Below, in pieces: positions 26,834-36,179 of a DNA stretch of 64,000 nucleotides (position 1 is the stretch's first letter; each line of letters opens with the position of its first letter). The position numbers and the translations under genes were made by a program. Below the pieces are notes generated by a model, which did not search any database, was not told the origin of the DNA, and saw nothing but the letters and a program-made list of their open reading frames with translations. This stretch comes from Demequinaceae bacterium (GTDB lineage: Bacteria; Actinomycetota; Actinomycetes; Actinomycetales; Demequinaceae): NCBI GenBank assembly GCA_016933155.1, contig JAFGBM010000009.1, forward strand, positions 39,034 through 103,033, read 5' to 3'.

Positions 26834-28131
26834 AACGAGATGTTGCTCACGGGCGAGACGGGGGATCGCATGGCCAGGCTGAGCGCATGGAGCGATCCAG
26901 GCGTCCGCTCGTCGACGAGCGCGGCATTCTGAAGCGACTCGAGCGCGTTTCCTCCGAGGTAGGCGGCGCCGAGTTCCTGAATGCTCAAGCCCAGGTCCGC
27001 CGGATCGCCCACGTCCCCGATACGGGTGACCTCAGCCGTGCCGCCATCAACCCGGATCCGCCAGACCCCGGCATTGTCGGGAAGCCGGGCGTCCGTCAAC
27101 TCGATAGTGACGTCACAGTCGGCCTCGTAACCGCGTGCCTCGAGGGCGGCCTTGACGTCGAGGATCCGAAGCCATAGGTTGTCCCGCACGGTCGAGGTCA
27201 GCGATCGCTCATCGATGATCATGTGAAGGAGCGGATCGTCGAGGGCGATCTTCCCCGCCTCCGTGACATCCATGAGGTCGAGATCGCTCAAGACGGTCCA
27301 GAGGCGGTGGGTCGCCGCCGCGCTCACGGACCCCCAGAGATTCACCTTCACGATGCCCTTGGGATTCCCATACTCCCTGCGGTCCTTCCGCTGGAAAAGC
27401 GCATACGCCTTGGGGGTCTCCCCGTCATAGATCATCAACATCCTCAGGCGCTCGAATCCGTCCCGCTCCCCCTCAAGGTCGAGGAAATGCTCGTGGAACA
27501 GCCCTTCGGGAATCTCCGACAACGACCCCGGTCGAAGTCGGGCCGCCTGAACAGCCTCGACGATGGGGGCGTGGCGATCGATGTCGGCGCTTTCGAGCCT
27601 GACCGTCAAGGCCTCGGACCCCGGGATGGGCCGGAGCTTCACCCTTCTCTTGATCCTTACTCGCCTCTCGCGCGCGGCGAGGCCATAGCCGAATCGCTGA
27701 TAGATCGCCGATTCGGCCGCATACAGGATGCTTATGGCCTCGCCCCGGGCCCGGGATCGCTCGAAATGATCGGCGACCATCGTGGTGAGGAGACGGCGAC
27801 GACGATGTCCCGGATGGGTCCCCACCCACGTCAGGCCCGAAACGGGAATCGAAGTCCCCCCCGGCACCTTCATGTGCAAGGCGTGGGACGAGTGAGCCGC
27901 GACGAGCGCCCCCACTTTGCCTCGCGAGGGATCCGCGATCTCGATTCCGCGACCCCGCTCCCAGGGGTACATGTCCAGGAAGCACTCGGCGAATTTCTCC
28001 TGCGCTTCGAAGGCGAAGGCCCAGGCGGTGATGTCGAAGGTCTCGATGTCGCGGTCTCTGCTGAGGTCGATGAGGCGATATCCGCGGGGAAGGGTGGGGG
28101 TTTTCGGTTGCTTGGTCATCTGATTCATCAT
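26830..28131 (-). CDS. Eis-like GNAT N-acetyltransferase, copy 2
   Basis: The 433-residue paralogue of the gene at 25571 is arranged tail to tail with it. The acetyl-CoA loop reads HPGHRRRRLLTTMV, so the Gly in the RRGL core of copy 1 is Arg here, which may affect cofactor binding. ENAGNWR in copy 1 is DNAGVWR here, and both end in Phe. The start is uncertain: ATG codons stand at 28131, 28128 and 28119 with no clear ribosome binding site. Different residue choices suggest separate substrates; these are not known. Confidence 0.85.
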   Translation of the reverse strand: MMNQMTKQPKTPTLPRGYRLIDLSRDRDIETFDITAWAFAFEAQEKFAECFLDMYPWERGRGIEIADPSRGKVGALVAAHSSHALHMKVPGGTSIPVSGLTWVGTHPGHRRRRLLTTMVADHFERSRARGEAISILYAAESAIYQRFGYGLAARERRVRIKRRVKLRPIPGSEALTVRLESADIDRHAPIVEAVQAARLRPGSLSEIPEGLFHEHFLDLEGERDGFERLRMLMIYDGETPKAYALFQRKDRREYGNPKGIVKVNLWGSVSAAATHRLWTVLSDLDLMDVTEAGKIALDDPLLHMIIDERSLTSTVRDNLWLRILDVKAALEARGYEADCDVTIELTDARLPDNAGVWRIRVDGGTAEVTRIGDVGDPADLGLSIQELGAAYLGGNALESLQNAALVDERTPGSLHALSLAMRSPVSPVSNISF

Positions 28132-28191
28132 GCCCCGTCGATCGCGAGGAGTCTAATCGAGCAGGATATTCGGGACATTCAGGACGTTGGT

Positions 28192-28641
28192 CTAGCGTCC
28201 CGCCTCGTATTCCGAAATCTGGTCGATGCGCCTCTGGTGACGCTCGTCGCCGCCGAAGGGCTCATGGAGGAAAGCCTCGACGATCTCCAGGGCCTCGTCG
28301 AGGCCGTGCTGCCGCCACCCTAATGAGACGACGTTGGCGTCGTTGTGGGCGCGGGCCAATGTCGCCGTCTCGACGTTCCAGGCGAGGGCCGCCCGCACCC
28401 CGACGACCTTGTTCGCCGCGATCTGCTCGCCGTTTCCGGATCCCCCCAAGACGATCCCGAGCGACCCCGGATCAGCCACGACCGCCTCCCCCGCCGAGAT
28501 GCAGAACGAGGGGTAGTCGTCCCCGGGGTCGTACGACAGGGCCCCGTGATCCACCACCTCGTGACCCTCATCCCGCAACCGGTCGAGAAGGATCTGCTTG
28601 AACTCATATCCGGCGTGATCCGAGGCGATGTGGATGCGCAT
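28192..28641 (-). CDS. rpiB: Ribose-5-phosphate isomerase B
   Basis: It interconverts ribose 5-phosphate and ribulose 5-phosphate in the pentose phosphate pathway. The 149-residue product (MRIHIASDHAGYEFK at the start) has the RpiB signature DHAGYE and GSGNGEQIAANK, the anion-binding loop of the actinobacterial type with GSGNGEQ. ATG 28650 is an alternative start. An earlier ATG at 28686 would add a non-conserved piece and is rejected. It stands alone between eis-like and peptidase genes. Confidence 0.93.
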   Translation of the reverse strand: MRIHIASDHAGYEFKQILLDRLRDEGHEVVDHGALSYDPGDDYPSFCISAGEAVVADPGSLGIVLGGSGNGEQIAANKVVGVRAALAWNVETATLARAHNDANVVSLGWRQHGLDEALEIVEAFLHEPFGGDERHQRRIDQISEYEAGR

Positions 28642-28726
28642 GGCGCCCATTGTGCCAGCCCGCCCGGGCCCGAGCCACTGCGCCACCCGGGCTCAAGCCG
28701 CCCTGGCCCTCGCCTAGGCTGAACCC

Positions 28727-30688
28727 ATGACTCCCGCATCCGCACCCTCGGGCATCGATCCCTCCCTCTTCTCCCCGACCGTCCGCCCGGGTGACGACTT
28801 CTTCCGGTACGTCAACGGCCCCTGGCTGGAGACTCACAGAATCCCCGACGATCGGGCCGCCGATGGGCACTTCCATCGGCTTCACGAGGTGGCCGAGGAA
28901 CAGGTCAAGTCGATCATCGAGGACGCCTCCCCGGGTAGCCAGATCGCCGACCTATATGCGTCCTTCATGGACGAGGACCGGTGCAACGCCCTCGGGGTGT
29001 CCCCCCTCGCGGCGGATCTCAACTTCATCGAGGCCGCGGACTCTCCCGAGGACCTCGCCCGGGTCTTGGGGGAGCTCGAACGGTTTGGAGTCGCCGGGGT
29101 GATCGGTCGGGACGTCTGGGCGGATTCGGGTGACCCCGATCGGATGGTCCTCTACCTCGGCCAGGGCGGGATCGGATTACCGGACGAGTCCTACTACCGT
29201 GAGGACCAGCACGCCGAGATCCGCAGCCGGTACGTCTCCCACATCGACCGGATGGCCGACCTCGCTGAGGACACCCTCGGGAAGGACACCTTCTCCGGAG
29301 CGGGCATCCTCGCCCTCGAAACCACCCTCGCCACCCACCACTGGGACATCGTCAAGTCCCGTGAGCTCGACCTCACGTACAACCCGACGACCCTAGGCGA
29401 ATTGGATGCCTCGGCCCCCGGATTCCCCTGGCGGGTGTGGGCCGACGCCATTCGACTCCCAGCAGAGGGACGCGACAAACTGGTCGCCCAACAGCCCTCC
29501 TTCCTCGAGGCCCTGGGGCAAGAGTGGCTGAAGCAGCCCTTGGAAACCTGGAAGGAGTGGCTCCGCTGGCGGGTGGTCTCCTCTCGCGCGCCCTACCTCA
29601 CCTCCGAGATCTCCCGGGCGAACTTCGACTTCTACGGCACCGTCCTGTCCGGGGCGCCGGAGCAGCGTGCCCGATGGAAGCGCGGGGTCGGGCTCGTCAA
29701 CGGCGTCCTCAATGAACTCGTGGGGAGGGAATACGTCGCCCGCCACTTTCCGCCGGGACACAAGGCCCACATGGACGAAATCGTCGGCAACCTCATCGAG
29801 GCGTATCGGCAGTCGATCACGTCGCTCGATTGGATGACGGAGGCCACCAAGGCGAAGGCCCTCGGCAAACTCGACCTGTTCGTCCCCAAGGTCGGGTACC
29901 CGAGCAAGTGGCGCGACTACTCCGCCCTTGCCATCGATCCGACAAGCCTCGTCGGGAACATCCGACGCTCGTCGGCCTTCGAGGAGGACTGGGACTGGGG
30001 GCGGCTCGTCAAGCCGACCGATCGCGAGGAATGGTTCATCGGCCCCCAGGTCATCAACGCCTTCTACAACCCCAACGGGAACGAGATCGTCTTCCCCGCC
30101 GCGATCCTCCAACCGCCCTTTTTCGATGCCGACGTGGACGATGCCGCCAACTACGGCGCGATCGGTAGCATCATCGGACACGAGATCGGGCACGGGTTCG
30201 ACGATCAGGGGTCGAAGTTCGACGGGAAGGGACGCCTCTCCGAATGGTGGACCGAGGAGGATCGGGCGGCCTTCGGCGAGCGGACCCGGGCCCTCATCGA
30301 GCAGTTCGACTCCTATTCGCCTGCCCAGCTCGGGCCGGAACACAAGGTCAACGGAGCCCTCACGGTCGGCGAGAACATCGGCGACCTCTCGGGGGTGGAG
30401 ATCGGCCTCAAGGCGTACGCCCTCGCCTGCGGCGGATCGGTTGACGACGCGCCCGTCCTCGACGGTTTCACCGGCCTCCAGCGGTACTTCCTGGCCTACG
30501 CCAATTCCGAGCAGACCAAACGGAGGGACGAGGCCCTCATCACCCAGATCAACTCCGACCCGCACGCACCAGAGGAGTTCCGCATCAACGGGGTCGTCAG
30601 AAACATCGACTCCTGGTACGAGGCGTTCGGAGTGGGGCCGGACGACGCGCTGTGGCTTCCCCCTGAGAGCCGCGTCGGCATCTGGTAG
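28727..30688 (+). CDS. pepO: M13 family zinc metallopeptidase (PepO-like)
   Basis: The 653-residue neprilysin-family endopeptidase lacks a signal peptide and membrane anchor, so it is cytoplasmic like bacterial PepO. The zinc motif HEIGH is at 485-489, followed by FDDQGSKFDGKG and the third ligand in ENIGDLSG, with NAFYNPNGNEIVFPAAILQP upstream, typical for the substrate-binding region. It degrades oligopeptides. The 3' end is 3 bases from the convergent uridine-kinase-like gene. Confidence 0.94.
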   Translation: MTPASAPSGIDPSLFSPTVRPGDDFFRYVNGPWLETHRIPDDRAADGHFHRLHEVAEEQVKSIIEDASPGSQIADLYASFMDEDRCNALGVSPLAADLNFIEAADSPEDLARVLGELERFGVAGVIGRDVWADSGDPDRMVLYLGQGGIGLPDESYYREDQHAEIRSRYVSHIDRMADLAEDTLGKDTFSGAGILALETTLATHHWDIVKSRELDLTYNPTTLGELDASAPGFPWRVWADAIRLPAEGRDKLVAQQPSFLEALGQEWLKQPLETWKEWLRWRVVSSRAPYLTSEISRANFDFYGTVLSGAPEQRARWKRGVGLVNGVLNELVGREYVARHFPPGHKAHMDEIVGNLIEAYRQSITSLDWMTEATKAKALGKLDLFVPKVGYPSKWRDYSALAIDPTSLVGNIRRSSAFEEDWDWGRLVKPTDREEWFIGPQVINAFYNPNGNEIVFPAAILQPPFFDADVDDAANYGAIGSIIGHEIGHGFDDQGSKFDGKGRLSEWWTEEDRAAFGERTRALIEQFDSYSPAQLGPEHKVNGALTVGENIGDLSGVEIGLKAYALACGGSVDDAPVLDGFTGLQRYFLAYANSEQTKRRDEALITQINSDPHAPEEFRINGVVRNIDSWYEAFGVGPDDALWLPPESRVGIW

Positions 30689-30691
30689 ACG

Positions 30692-31345
30692 CTAGACCGC
30701 GACGTCCCACTTGAGGACGACGGGGTGGTTGTGGTCCGAGTTGTCGAGGACGATGTGGGCGGCGTGCTGGGGCTTGGCTTCCTGCCGGTAGAGGGCCTGA
30801 CCGGGCAGGTACCTGGCCTCGTAGCGGGCCTCGACCGCCTCGGGCGAGCCGAAGATCCCGGCGTCCCGCACCTTCGCGCGGGCGATGGTCACCTCCTCCG
30901 GCACGTGAAGATAGACGGACAGGTTCCACCAGTGCCGGAGTTCGGGACGCAGGAGGAAGACACCGTCGAGGAGAAGGGTGCAGTGCGGGGGCACGAGGAC
31001 GGGGTCGGATTCGATGGGGGCGTCGGCATGAAGGTCGAACACCCGCGTGCGTACGGCCTCATCACCCCGGGAGAACGGCTTGAGGAGGTGCTCCTCGAGT
31101 GCGGCGTGGTTGAACGAGTCGTAGTAGTAACCGTGGGGCGAGTCCATCCCTCGGGCGATGCGGACCTGTCTCGGGTTGTGGAATCCGTCGATGGACACGC
31201 GGAGGGTCGGGCGGGAGAGGACGTCGGCCAGCCGATGGGCGAGCATCGTCTTTCCGGCGGCATCGGGCCCGTCGAAGGCGATGAGGGCTCGCCCGGACCG
31301 ACCGATCATTCCGATCGTCCGACCTAGATCTTCGATGACCCCCAT
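30692..31345 (-). CDS. Uridine-kinase-like P-loop NTPase
   Basis: The 217-residue protein starts at ATG 31345, just after GAGGAG, which is closer than normal, so the true start could be different. The P-loop is FDGPDAAGKTMLA, followed by SIDGFHNPRQVRIARG, YYYDSFNHAALEEHLL and LLDGVFLLRPELR, the layout of uridine kinase/panK-type proteins that appear as a general family in Actinobacteria. The substrate, nucleoside or other, cannot be read from the sequence. It faces pepO and is divergent from the acetyltransferase gene. Confidence 0.8.
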   Translation of the reverse strand: MGVIEDLGRTIGMIGRSGRALIAFDGPDAAGKTMLAHRLADVLSRPTLRVSIDGFHNPRQVRIARGMDSPHGYYYDSFNHAALEEHLLKPFSRGDEAVRTRVFDLHADAPIESDPVLVPPHCTLLLDGVFLLRPELRHWWNLSVYLHVPEEVTIARAKVRDAGIFGSPEAVEARYEARYLPGQALYRQEAKPQHAAHIVLDNSDHNHPVVLKWDVAV

Positions 31346-31396
31346 CTCCTCATGGTACTCAGCACCCGGCGGACCCCCTAGGGGTAGGCTCGTCGC

Positions 31397-31978
31397 GTGA
31401 AACAGGACTGGTTTGCGGGCGACCCCCGCACGAACAAGGAACGCATGCTCGCGGGGGACGATTACCTCTGCATCGACGCGGAGCTCCACGTGGGACTGGC
31501 GAAGGCCGCCCGCGCCGCCGCCCGATTCAACGCGGCTTACGGAGAGGATCCCGACGCCGCCCAAGCCCTCCTGCCTGCGGTCTTCGGGAGCATCGCCCCC
31601 GACACCTACATCCGCGCGCCTCTATATGTGGACTACGGCGTCAACATCACCATCGGTTCGGGCTCCTTCGCCAACTTCGGCCTCATCGCCCTGGACGTCG
31701 CCCCCATCACCATCGGGGACGACGTGTTGATGGGACCGAACGTCCAACTCCTCACCCCGAACCACCCGATCGACCCGGATCGGCGACGCGACAAACTGGA
31801 GTCCGCGGCCCCGATCACCATCCACAACAACGTCTGGCTCGGGGGTGGGGTGATCGTCGTCGGGGGGGTGACGATCGGCGAGAACAGCGTGATCGGGGCG
31901 GGGTCCGTCGTCGTCAAGGACATCCCCGCGAACGTCATCGCCGTCGGCAACCCCTGTCGGGTGGTCCGGGAAATCTGA
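31397..31978 (+). CDS. Sugar O-acetyltransferase (maltose/galactoside type)
   Basis: The 193-residue protein has an N-terminal MAC domain (KERMLAGDDYLCIDAEL) and a left-handed beta-helix with the motifs YGVNITIGSGSFANFG, LLTPNHPIDP (catalytic His in NHP) and PITIHNNVWLGGGVIVVGGV. It transfers acetyl from acetyl-CoA to sugars and is related to Maa and LacA. Start GTG 31397; there is no convincing ribosome binding site. A related broken gene is at 38855-39085. Confidence 0.9.
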   Translation: MKQDWFAGDPRTNKERMLAGDDYLCIDAELHVGLAKAARAAARFNAAYGEDPDAAQALLPAVFGSIAPDTYIRAPLYVDYGVNITIGSGSFANFGLIALDVAPITIGDDVLMGPNVQLLTPNHPIDPDRRRDKLESAAPITIHNNVWLGGGVIVVGGVTIGENSVIGAGSVVVKDIPANVIAVGNPCRVVREI

Positions 31979-32125
31979 ACACCCCTGGGCACCATTGCTG
32001 GTCTTGGTTCCGGGGTCGCATGCTGCGGCTGCTGCCGTCGTTACCAGATGTTCATCACCAGGCTGGATCATTTGCGAGCGGGCGACGCTATCGTGAAAGT
32101 GTCCACTCCCGATTGGAGACCGACC

Positions 32126-32632
32126 GTGACCCACCCCCGTCTGCGCGGTATAGCCGCCCTCGCCCTGTCCCTCGTCCTCGTGGGATGCTCGTCATCCGGG
32201 GCCGCACCGGACGGCCCCGGCCCCGCGGCGGGTCCCATTCCGGATCCCTGCGCCCTCCTCGATTCCACACAGATCGAGACCATCACTGGTGTCTCGTTTC
32301 AGGAGGGGGTCTTCAATACCGACCTCTCCACGGACTTCCAGTCCATCTGCGACTGGCATCCGATGGATGGAGCCTTCCCCCTTGTCCAGGTCCTCGTGTC
32401 TCCCGGCGCGTCCACCGTCGCAGCTCAGCGGGAATCGGCCGAGTCCATCATGGGGGCGACGGTCGACGTTTCCGTCACCGGCGGGGACAATGCCTACACG
32501 GTCGCCGGGGGAAGCATCCTCGGGATGACGGTCGACGACTACTTCGTCCAGGTGGCCTTCATGACATCCGACCTCTACGACGTCTCGACGATGACGGGCA
32601 ATCTCGCCGAGGTGGTTGCCGCCACGCTCTAG
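32126..32632 (+). CDS. DUF3558-type lipoprotein
   Basis: The start GTG 32126 is chosen for the GGAG seven bases upstream; an in-frame ATG at 32048 would add a non-signal segment. The lipobox LVGC places the lipidated Cys at 21. The 168-residue protein then has DPCALLDSTQIETITG, the start of DUF3558 domains, and beta-rich sequence containing a Cys pair. These are actinobacterial surface lipoproteins of unknown role. The 3' end overlaps that of the convergent ABC exporter by four bases. Confidence 0.82.
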   Translation: MTHPRLRGIAALALSLVLVGCSSSGAAPDGPGPAAGPIPDPCALLDSTQIETITGVSFQEGVFNTDLSTDFQSICDWHPMDGAFPLVQVLVSPGASTVAAQRESAESIMGATVDVSVTGGDNAYTVAGGSILGMTVDDYFVQVAFMTSDLYDVSTMTGNLAEVVAATL

Positions 32633-34488
32633 GCGTCCGCCTGCTCGGCGGCAAGCCTCGCGTACAGCCCGCCGGCGGCTAACAGTTGCCGGTGGTTCCC
32701 CGATTCGACGATGCGACCCGCCTCGAGCACGTGGATGACGTCCGCGTTCCGGACCGTCGAAAGCCGGTGGGCGACCGTGATGGTTGTCCTCCCCCGTGAA
32801 GCCTCGTCGAGCGCGGCCTGAACCACTTTCTCCGACATCGTGTCGAGGGAGGACGTCGCCTCGTCGAGGAGCAGCACCTCCGGGTCCTTGAGGAGCACCC
32901 GCGCGATCGCGATCCGCTGCTTCTCCCCGCCGGAGAGGCGGTACCCCCGCTCCCCCACCACGGTCGCGTACCCGTCCTCGAAACTCGTGATGGCGTCGTG
33001 GATGTTCGCAGCGCGGCACGCGGCCTCGATCCCGGCGTCGGTCGCATCGGGCTTGGCATAGCGGAGGTTCTCGGCGATCGTGGCATGGAAGAGGTAGGTC
33101 TCCTGGCTGACAATCCCGATGTGGTCGACGACGGACTCGTGCCGGAGCCGCCTGACGTCCTCCCCGCTGAAGAGCACCGCGCCGCTCGACGCCTCGTAGA
33201 GCCTGGGCGCCAGATACACGATCGTCGTCTTCCCCGCCCCGCTCGGCCCGACGAACGCCACTCGCTGCCCCGGTTCGGCGACGAACGACACCCGATCGAG
33301 CGTCGGCCGGGAGCGCCCCGAGGCGTCCGGGTACCGGAACGTCACGTCCCGGAACTCGACCCTCCCGACCGGGCCGGGCGCGTCGGCCACCCCGACGGCG
33401 TCGGCCGCGTCCTCGATCGCCGGGACCAGGTCCAGGTACTCGAAGATCCGCGCGAAGAGCGCCCTGGACGTCTGGATGTCGAGCGCGACCCGCATCAAGG
33501 ACATGAGGGGGAACAGGAGCCGCCCCTGGATCGCCGTGAAGGCCACGATCGTGCCGGCGGTGATCCCCGCGCCCGCCCCTCGATCCATGAAGATCCCCGC
33601 CGCGAGGTAGATGACGGCGGGCACGCTCGAGACGATGACAGTCACCATCGCGAAGAACCACTGCCCGCTCATCGCCTGACGCACCTGGAGGCGGATCTGG
33701 TTCGCGTTCTCCTTCGAGTACCGCTCGGTCTCGAAGCGCTGCCGGTTGTAGGCCTTGCTCAGGAGGATGCCGGAGATAGACAGGGTCTCTTGGGTGATCG
33801 AGGTGAGCTCGGAAAGGGATTCTTGGGTTGCGGTGGCGATGCGGGCCCGGATCTGGCCGACGCGGCGTTGGACGACGACGAGGACGGGCATGACGACGAC
33901 GGCGATGAGGGTCAGGCGCGGGTCGAGCACGAGCATCGCGGCGAGCGAGGCGGCGACGGTGACGGTGTTGCCGACGATCGACGTGACAGTCGAGGTAAGG
34001 ACGCCGGAGACGCCGCCGACGTCGTTCTGGAGCCGGGATTGGATGACGCCGGTTTTGGTTCGGGTGAAGAAGGCGAGGTCCATCGATTGGAGGCGGCGGA
34101 AGAGGGCGACGCGGAGGTCACCGGAGACGCGGTTGCCGACGTTGGAGGTGAGCCAGGTCTGCCAGACCCCGAGGCCCGCGGCCAAGAGATACAGGCCGAC
34201 CATCACCCCGACGAGGACGGCCAGGAGGTGGAGATGGGGCCCCGATGAGTCGGCCGGGAAGAGCGCCCGGTCGAAGATGCGCTGGACGACGAGCGGCGGA
34301 GCGACGGTGAGCGCCGAGGACACAACGACGAGCACCGCCGTGACGGCGATCCGCCTGCGATACGGGACGAACATGCGGCCAACGCGCCGCCACAGGTGCG
34401 GAATCCGCGGCGCCTCGGCGTTGGCCTTGCGCTGGGCCTCCTCGTCGAGGCGCATCCGCCCCCGCCCGCCACCACCGCCGAATGCCAT
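32629..34488 (-). CDS. ABC exporter, fused membrane and ATPase domains (MsbA/LmrA type)
   Basis: The 619-residue half-transporter begins with a Gly/Arg-rich N-terminus, then six membrane helices (about 40-330) and a nucleotide-binding domain (about 365-610) with Walker A GPSGAGKTT, signature LSGGEKQR, Walker B VLLLDEATSSLD and H-loop VAHRLST. It would work as a homodimer exporting lipid, peptide or drug. The substrate is not evident. It is isolated: no partner gene of the same kind lies next to it. Confidence 0.93.
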   Translation of the reverse strand: MAFGGGGGRGRMRLDEEAQRKANAEAPRIPHLWRRVGRMFVPYRRRIAVTAVLVVVSSALTVAPPLVVQRIFDRALFPADSSGPHLHLLAVLVGVMVGLYLLAAGLGVWQTWLTSNVGNRVSGDLRVALFRRLQSMDLAFFTRTKTGVIQSRLQNDVGGVSGVLTSTVTSIVGNTVTVAASLAAMLVLDPRLTLIAVVVMPVLVVVQRRVGQIRARIATATQESLSELTSITQETLSISGILLSKAYNRQRFETERYSKENANQIRLQVRQAMSGQWFFAMVTVIVSSVPAVIYLAAGIFMDRGAGAGITAGTIVAFTAIQGRLLFPLMSLMRVALDIQTSRALFARIFEYLDLVPAIEDAADAVGVADAPGPVGRVEFRDVTFRYPDASGRSRPTLDRVSFVAEPGQRVAFVGPSGAGKTTIVYLAPRLYEASSGAVLFSGEDVRRLRHESVVDHIGIVSQETYLFHATIAENLRYAKPDATDAGIEAACRAANIHDAITSFEDGYATVVGERGYRLSGGEKQRIAIARVLLKDPEVLLLDEATSSLDTMSEKVVQAALDEASRGRTTITVAHRLSTVRNADVIHVLEAGRIVESGNHRQLLAAGGLYARLAAEQADA

Positions 34489-34596
34489 GGTGTGACTCTA
34501 GCCGGGGCCCCTGAGAAGGCGACGCCGGAAATCGGGGACATCACCGATGCGTCTGACAACAGGTGGTCCCTAGGGTGGGACGCGAAGGAGGAAATC

Positions 34597-34992
34597 ATGG
34601 CTGAACGCGCTGAGCCGTTGATCGAGCGGACGTGGTTCCGGAACGCCCTCGCGGCCCTGTTGATCGTCCACGGGGTGATCCATGCCCTCGGGCCTCTGGC
34701 GAGATGGGATCTCGTCGAGTTCGAGGACATCGACGGCGTGCCCACGGTCGGGATATCGGACACGCTGGCCGACGCCCTAGGGGTCGTCTGGCTGATCGCC
34801 CTCGTCCTGTTCGTGGCCGCCGGAATAGCGGTGCTGCTTCGCCGCAAGTGGTGGGTGCCCGTCTCCCTGATCGGCGTCGCGATCTCGCAGGTGTTGGTCG
34901 TGCTGTGGTGGGAGGGGGCCTGGCGCGGCACGATCGCGAATGCCCTGGTCCTCGCCGTGGTTTGGGCGACGAGGACCAGGGATTCGGACTAG
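34597..34992 (+). CDS. Small membrane protein, unknown function
   Basis: The ATG at 34597 is preceded by AAGGAGGAAATC, an ideal ribosome binding site. The 131-residue protein has four predicted membrane segments (about 18-35, 57-80, 86-102, 108-125) separated by short loops. I do not recognise a family. It is divergent from the ABC exporter and convergent with the sigma-factor partner gene. Confidence 0.75.
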   Translation: MAERAEPLIERTWFRNALAALLIVHGVIHALGPLARWDLVEFEDIDGVPTVGISDTLADALGVVWLIALVLFVAAGIAVLLRRKWWVPVSLIGVAISQVLVVLWWEGAWRGTIANALVLAVVWATRTRDSD

Positions 34993-35021
34993 CCTCCGAC
35001 GGGGTTGCCGGACCCGGTGTG

Positions 35022-36170
35022 CTAGTTGTACTCGACCTGACCCGCCCAGATGAACGAGTAGTCGAGATCCTGCTGCTCGAACGACCGCGACCCGATCACC
35101 GCGTAAGCGTCGACTGGCCCGGAGGGCTGAGCACCGCACCACCGCACACGCTCGAGCGGGCCCACGCCCAAGTCATACATCCCATGGGTCGAACCGTCCG
35201 AAAAGTTCACCTCGTTGACGCCCCAGATCTGGGTCGCCGGGTCCCCCGTCCAGGTTCCGTCCGTGTCCTTCATCGATTGCGCCAGAAGGGCGTGCCCCAC
35301 GATGACCCCGTCCTGGACAAGGACGGTCCCGTACGTCAGGTCGATGTCGGTTGACCACATCTTGAGCATGTCGGTATCGGACATGTCTCCCTGGCGGTCC
35401 ACGACGTTCCATTCCATGCTCCAGCCCGTGCCCTGGACCTGGGTCACGGGGTTGTAGTAGGACGCGGCCTCGATCGCCGTGCTCGAGTAGCTGACAGAGA
35501 CGAAGAACTTCCCCACCAATTCGGTCAGGCTGCGATCGATCTGACCGTCCTCTCCGATGAACCATACGCCGTAGCCCCCAACGTCGTTCAGGAACGCGCT
35601 GGTCGGCTTGATCTCGTAGGAGGGATCGAGGAACGTCGGATAGACGGTGTCCGGCTTGAGGATCCGCGCGGTCGCCTCGTCGAAGACCGGGTCGACGTAG
35701 GTCCCCGTCACCGGGTCCCCGCAGGCCACCACACCCGAGGGTGCGCCGGGGGTCGAGGGCGGGGTTGCATTTGTGACGAGGCGGAGGACGTCGTTCTCGG
35801 TGATGACGCCTCCCGCCGGGCCCGTGGGAAGCGGGTCGAGGACGTAGATCCCATCGACTTGCTCCTCGGGCGTGGGAGAGACCATGGGCGACGGGCTGAC
35901 GGATGGGGATGGAGAGACAGAAACGGTCGGGCTTGCGAAGGGGGTCGCGTCGCGCGAGTTCTCCACGACCGCGTAGGCGCTGACGGCGATGACCCCCATG
36001 ACGGCGGCCGTGGTCCCCGCCACCGATGCCTGACGGGCGGCGCGTCGGCGCTTGACCTTGCGGGTCACCTGGTTGTCGTATCTCCGGGCGAAGGACTCAC
36101 CCGATCCCAGCGACGAAGCGTGATCGTCGTACCCGCTGGTAAGCAGGTCGCGAAGGTTGTCGTTGCTCAT
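35022..36170 (-). CDS. Membrane protein co-transcribed with sigma factor
   Basis: The 382-residue protein has a cytoplasmic N-terminus of about 45 basic residues, one membrane helix at about 50-70 (TTAAVMGVIAVSAYAVV), a Ser/Pro-rich linker to about 105 and a large exported domain with no family I recognise. The gene begins 9 bases after the sigma gene, so an anti-sigma or sigma-controlled role is likely by context. It lacks a visible zinc-finger anti-sigma motif (HxxxCxxC). An alternative is a surface sensor in the SigE-family modules common in Actinobacteria. Confidence 0.75.
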   Translation of the reverse strand: MSNDNLRDLLTSGYDDHASSLGSGESFARRYDNQVTRKVKRRRAARQASVAGTTAAVMGVIAVSAYAVVENSRDATPFASPTVSVSPSPSVSPSPMVSPTPEEQVDGIYVLDPLPTGPAGGVITENDVLRLVTNATPPSTPGAPSGVVACGDPVTGTYVDPVFDEATARILKPDTVYPTFLDPSYEIKPTSAFLNDVGGYGVWFIGEDGQIDRSLTELVGKFFVSVSYSSTAIEAASYYNPVTQVQGTGWSMEWNVVDRQGDMSDTDMLKMWSTDIDLTYGTVLVQDGVIVGHALLAQSMKDTDGTWTGDPATQIWGVNEVNFSDGSTHGMYDLGVGPLERVRWCGAQPSGPVDAYAVIGSRSFEQQDLDYSFIWAGQVEYN

Positions 36171-36179
36171 GAGAGCTCC

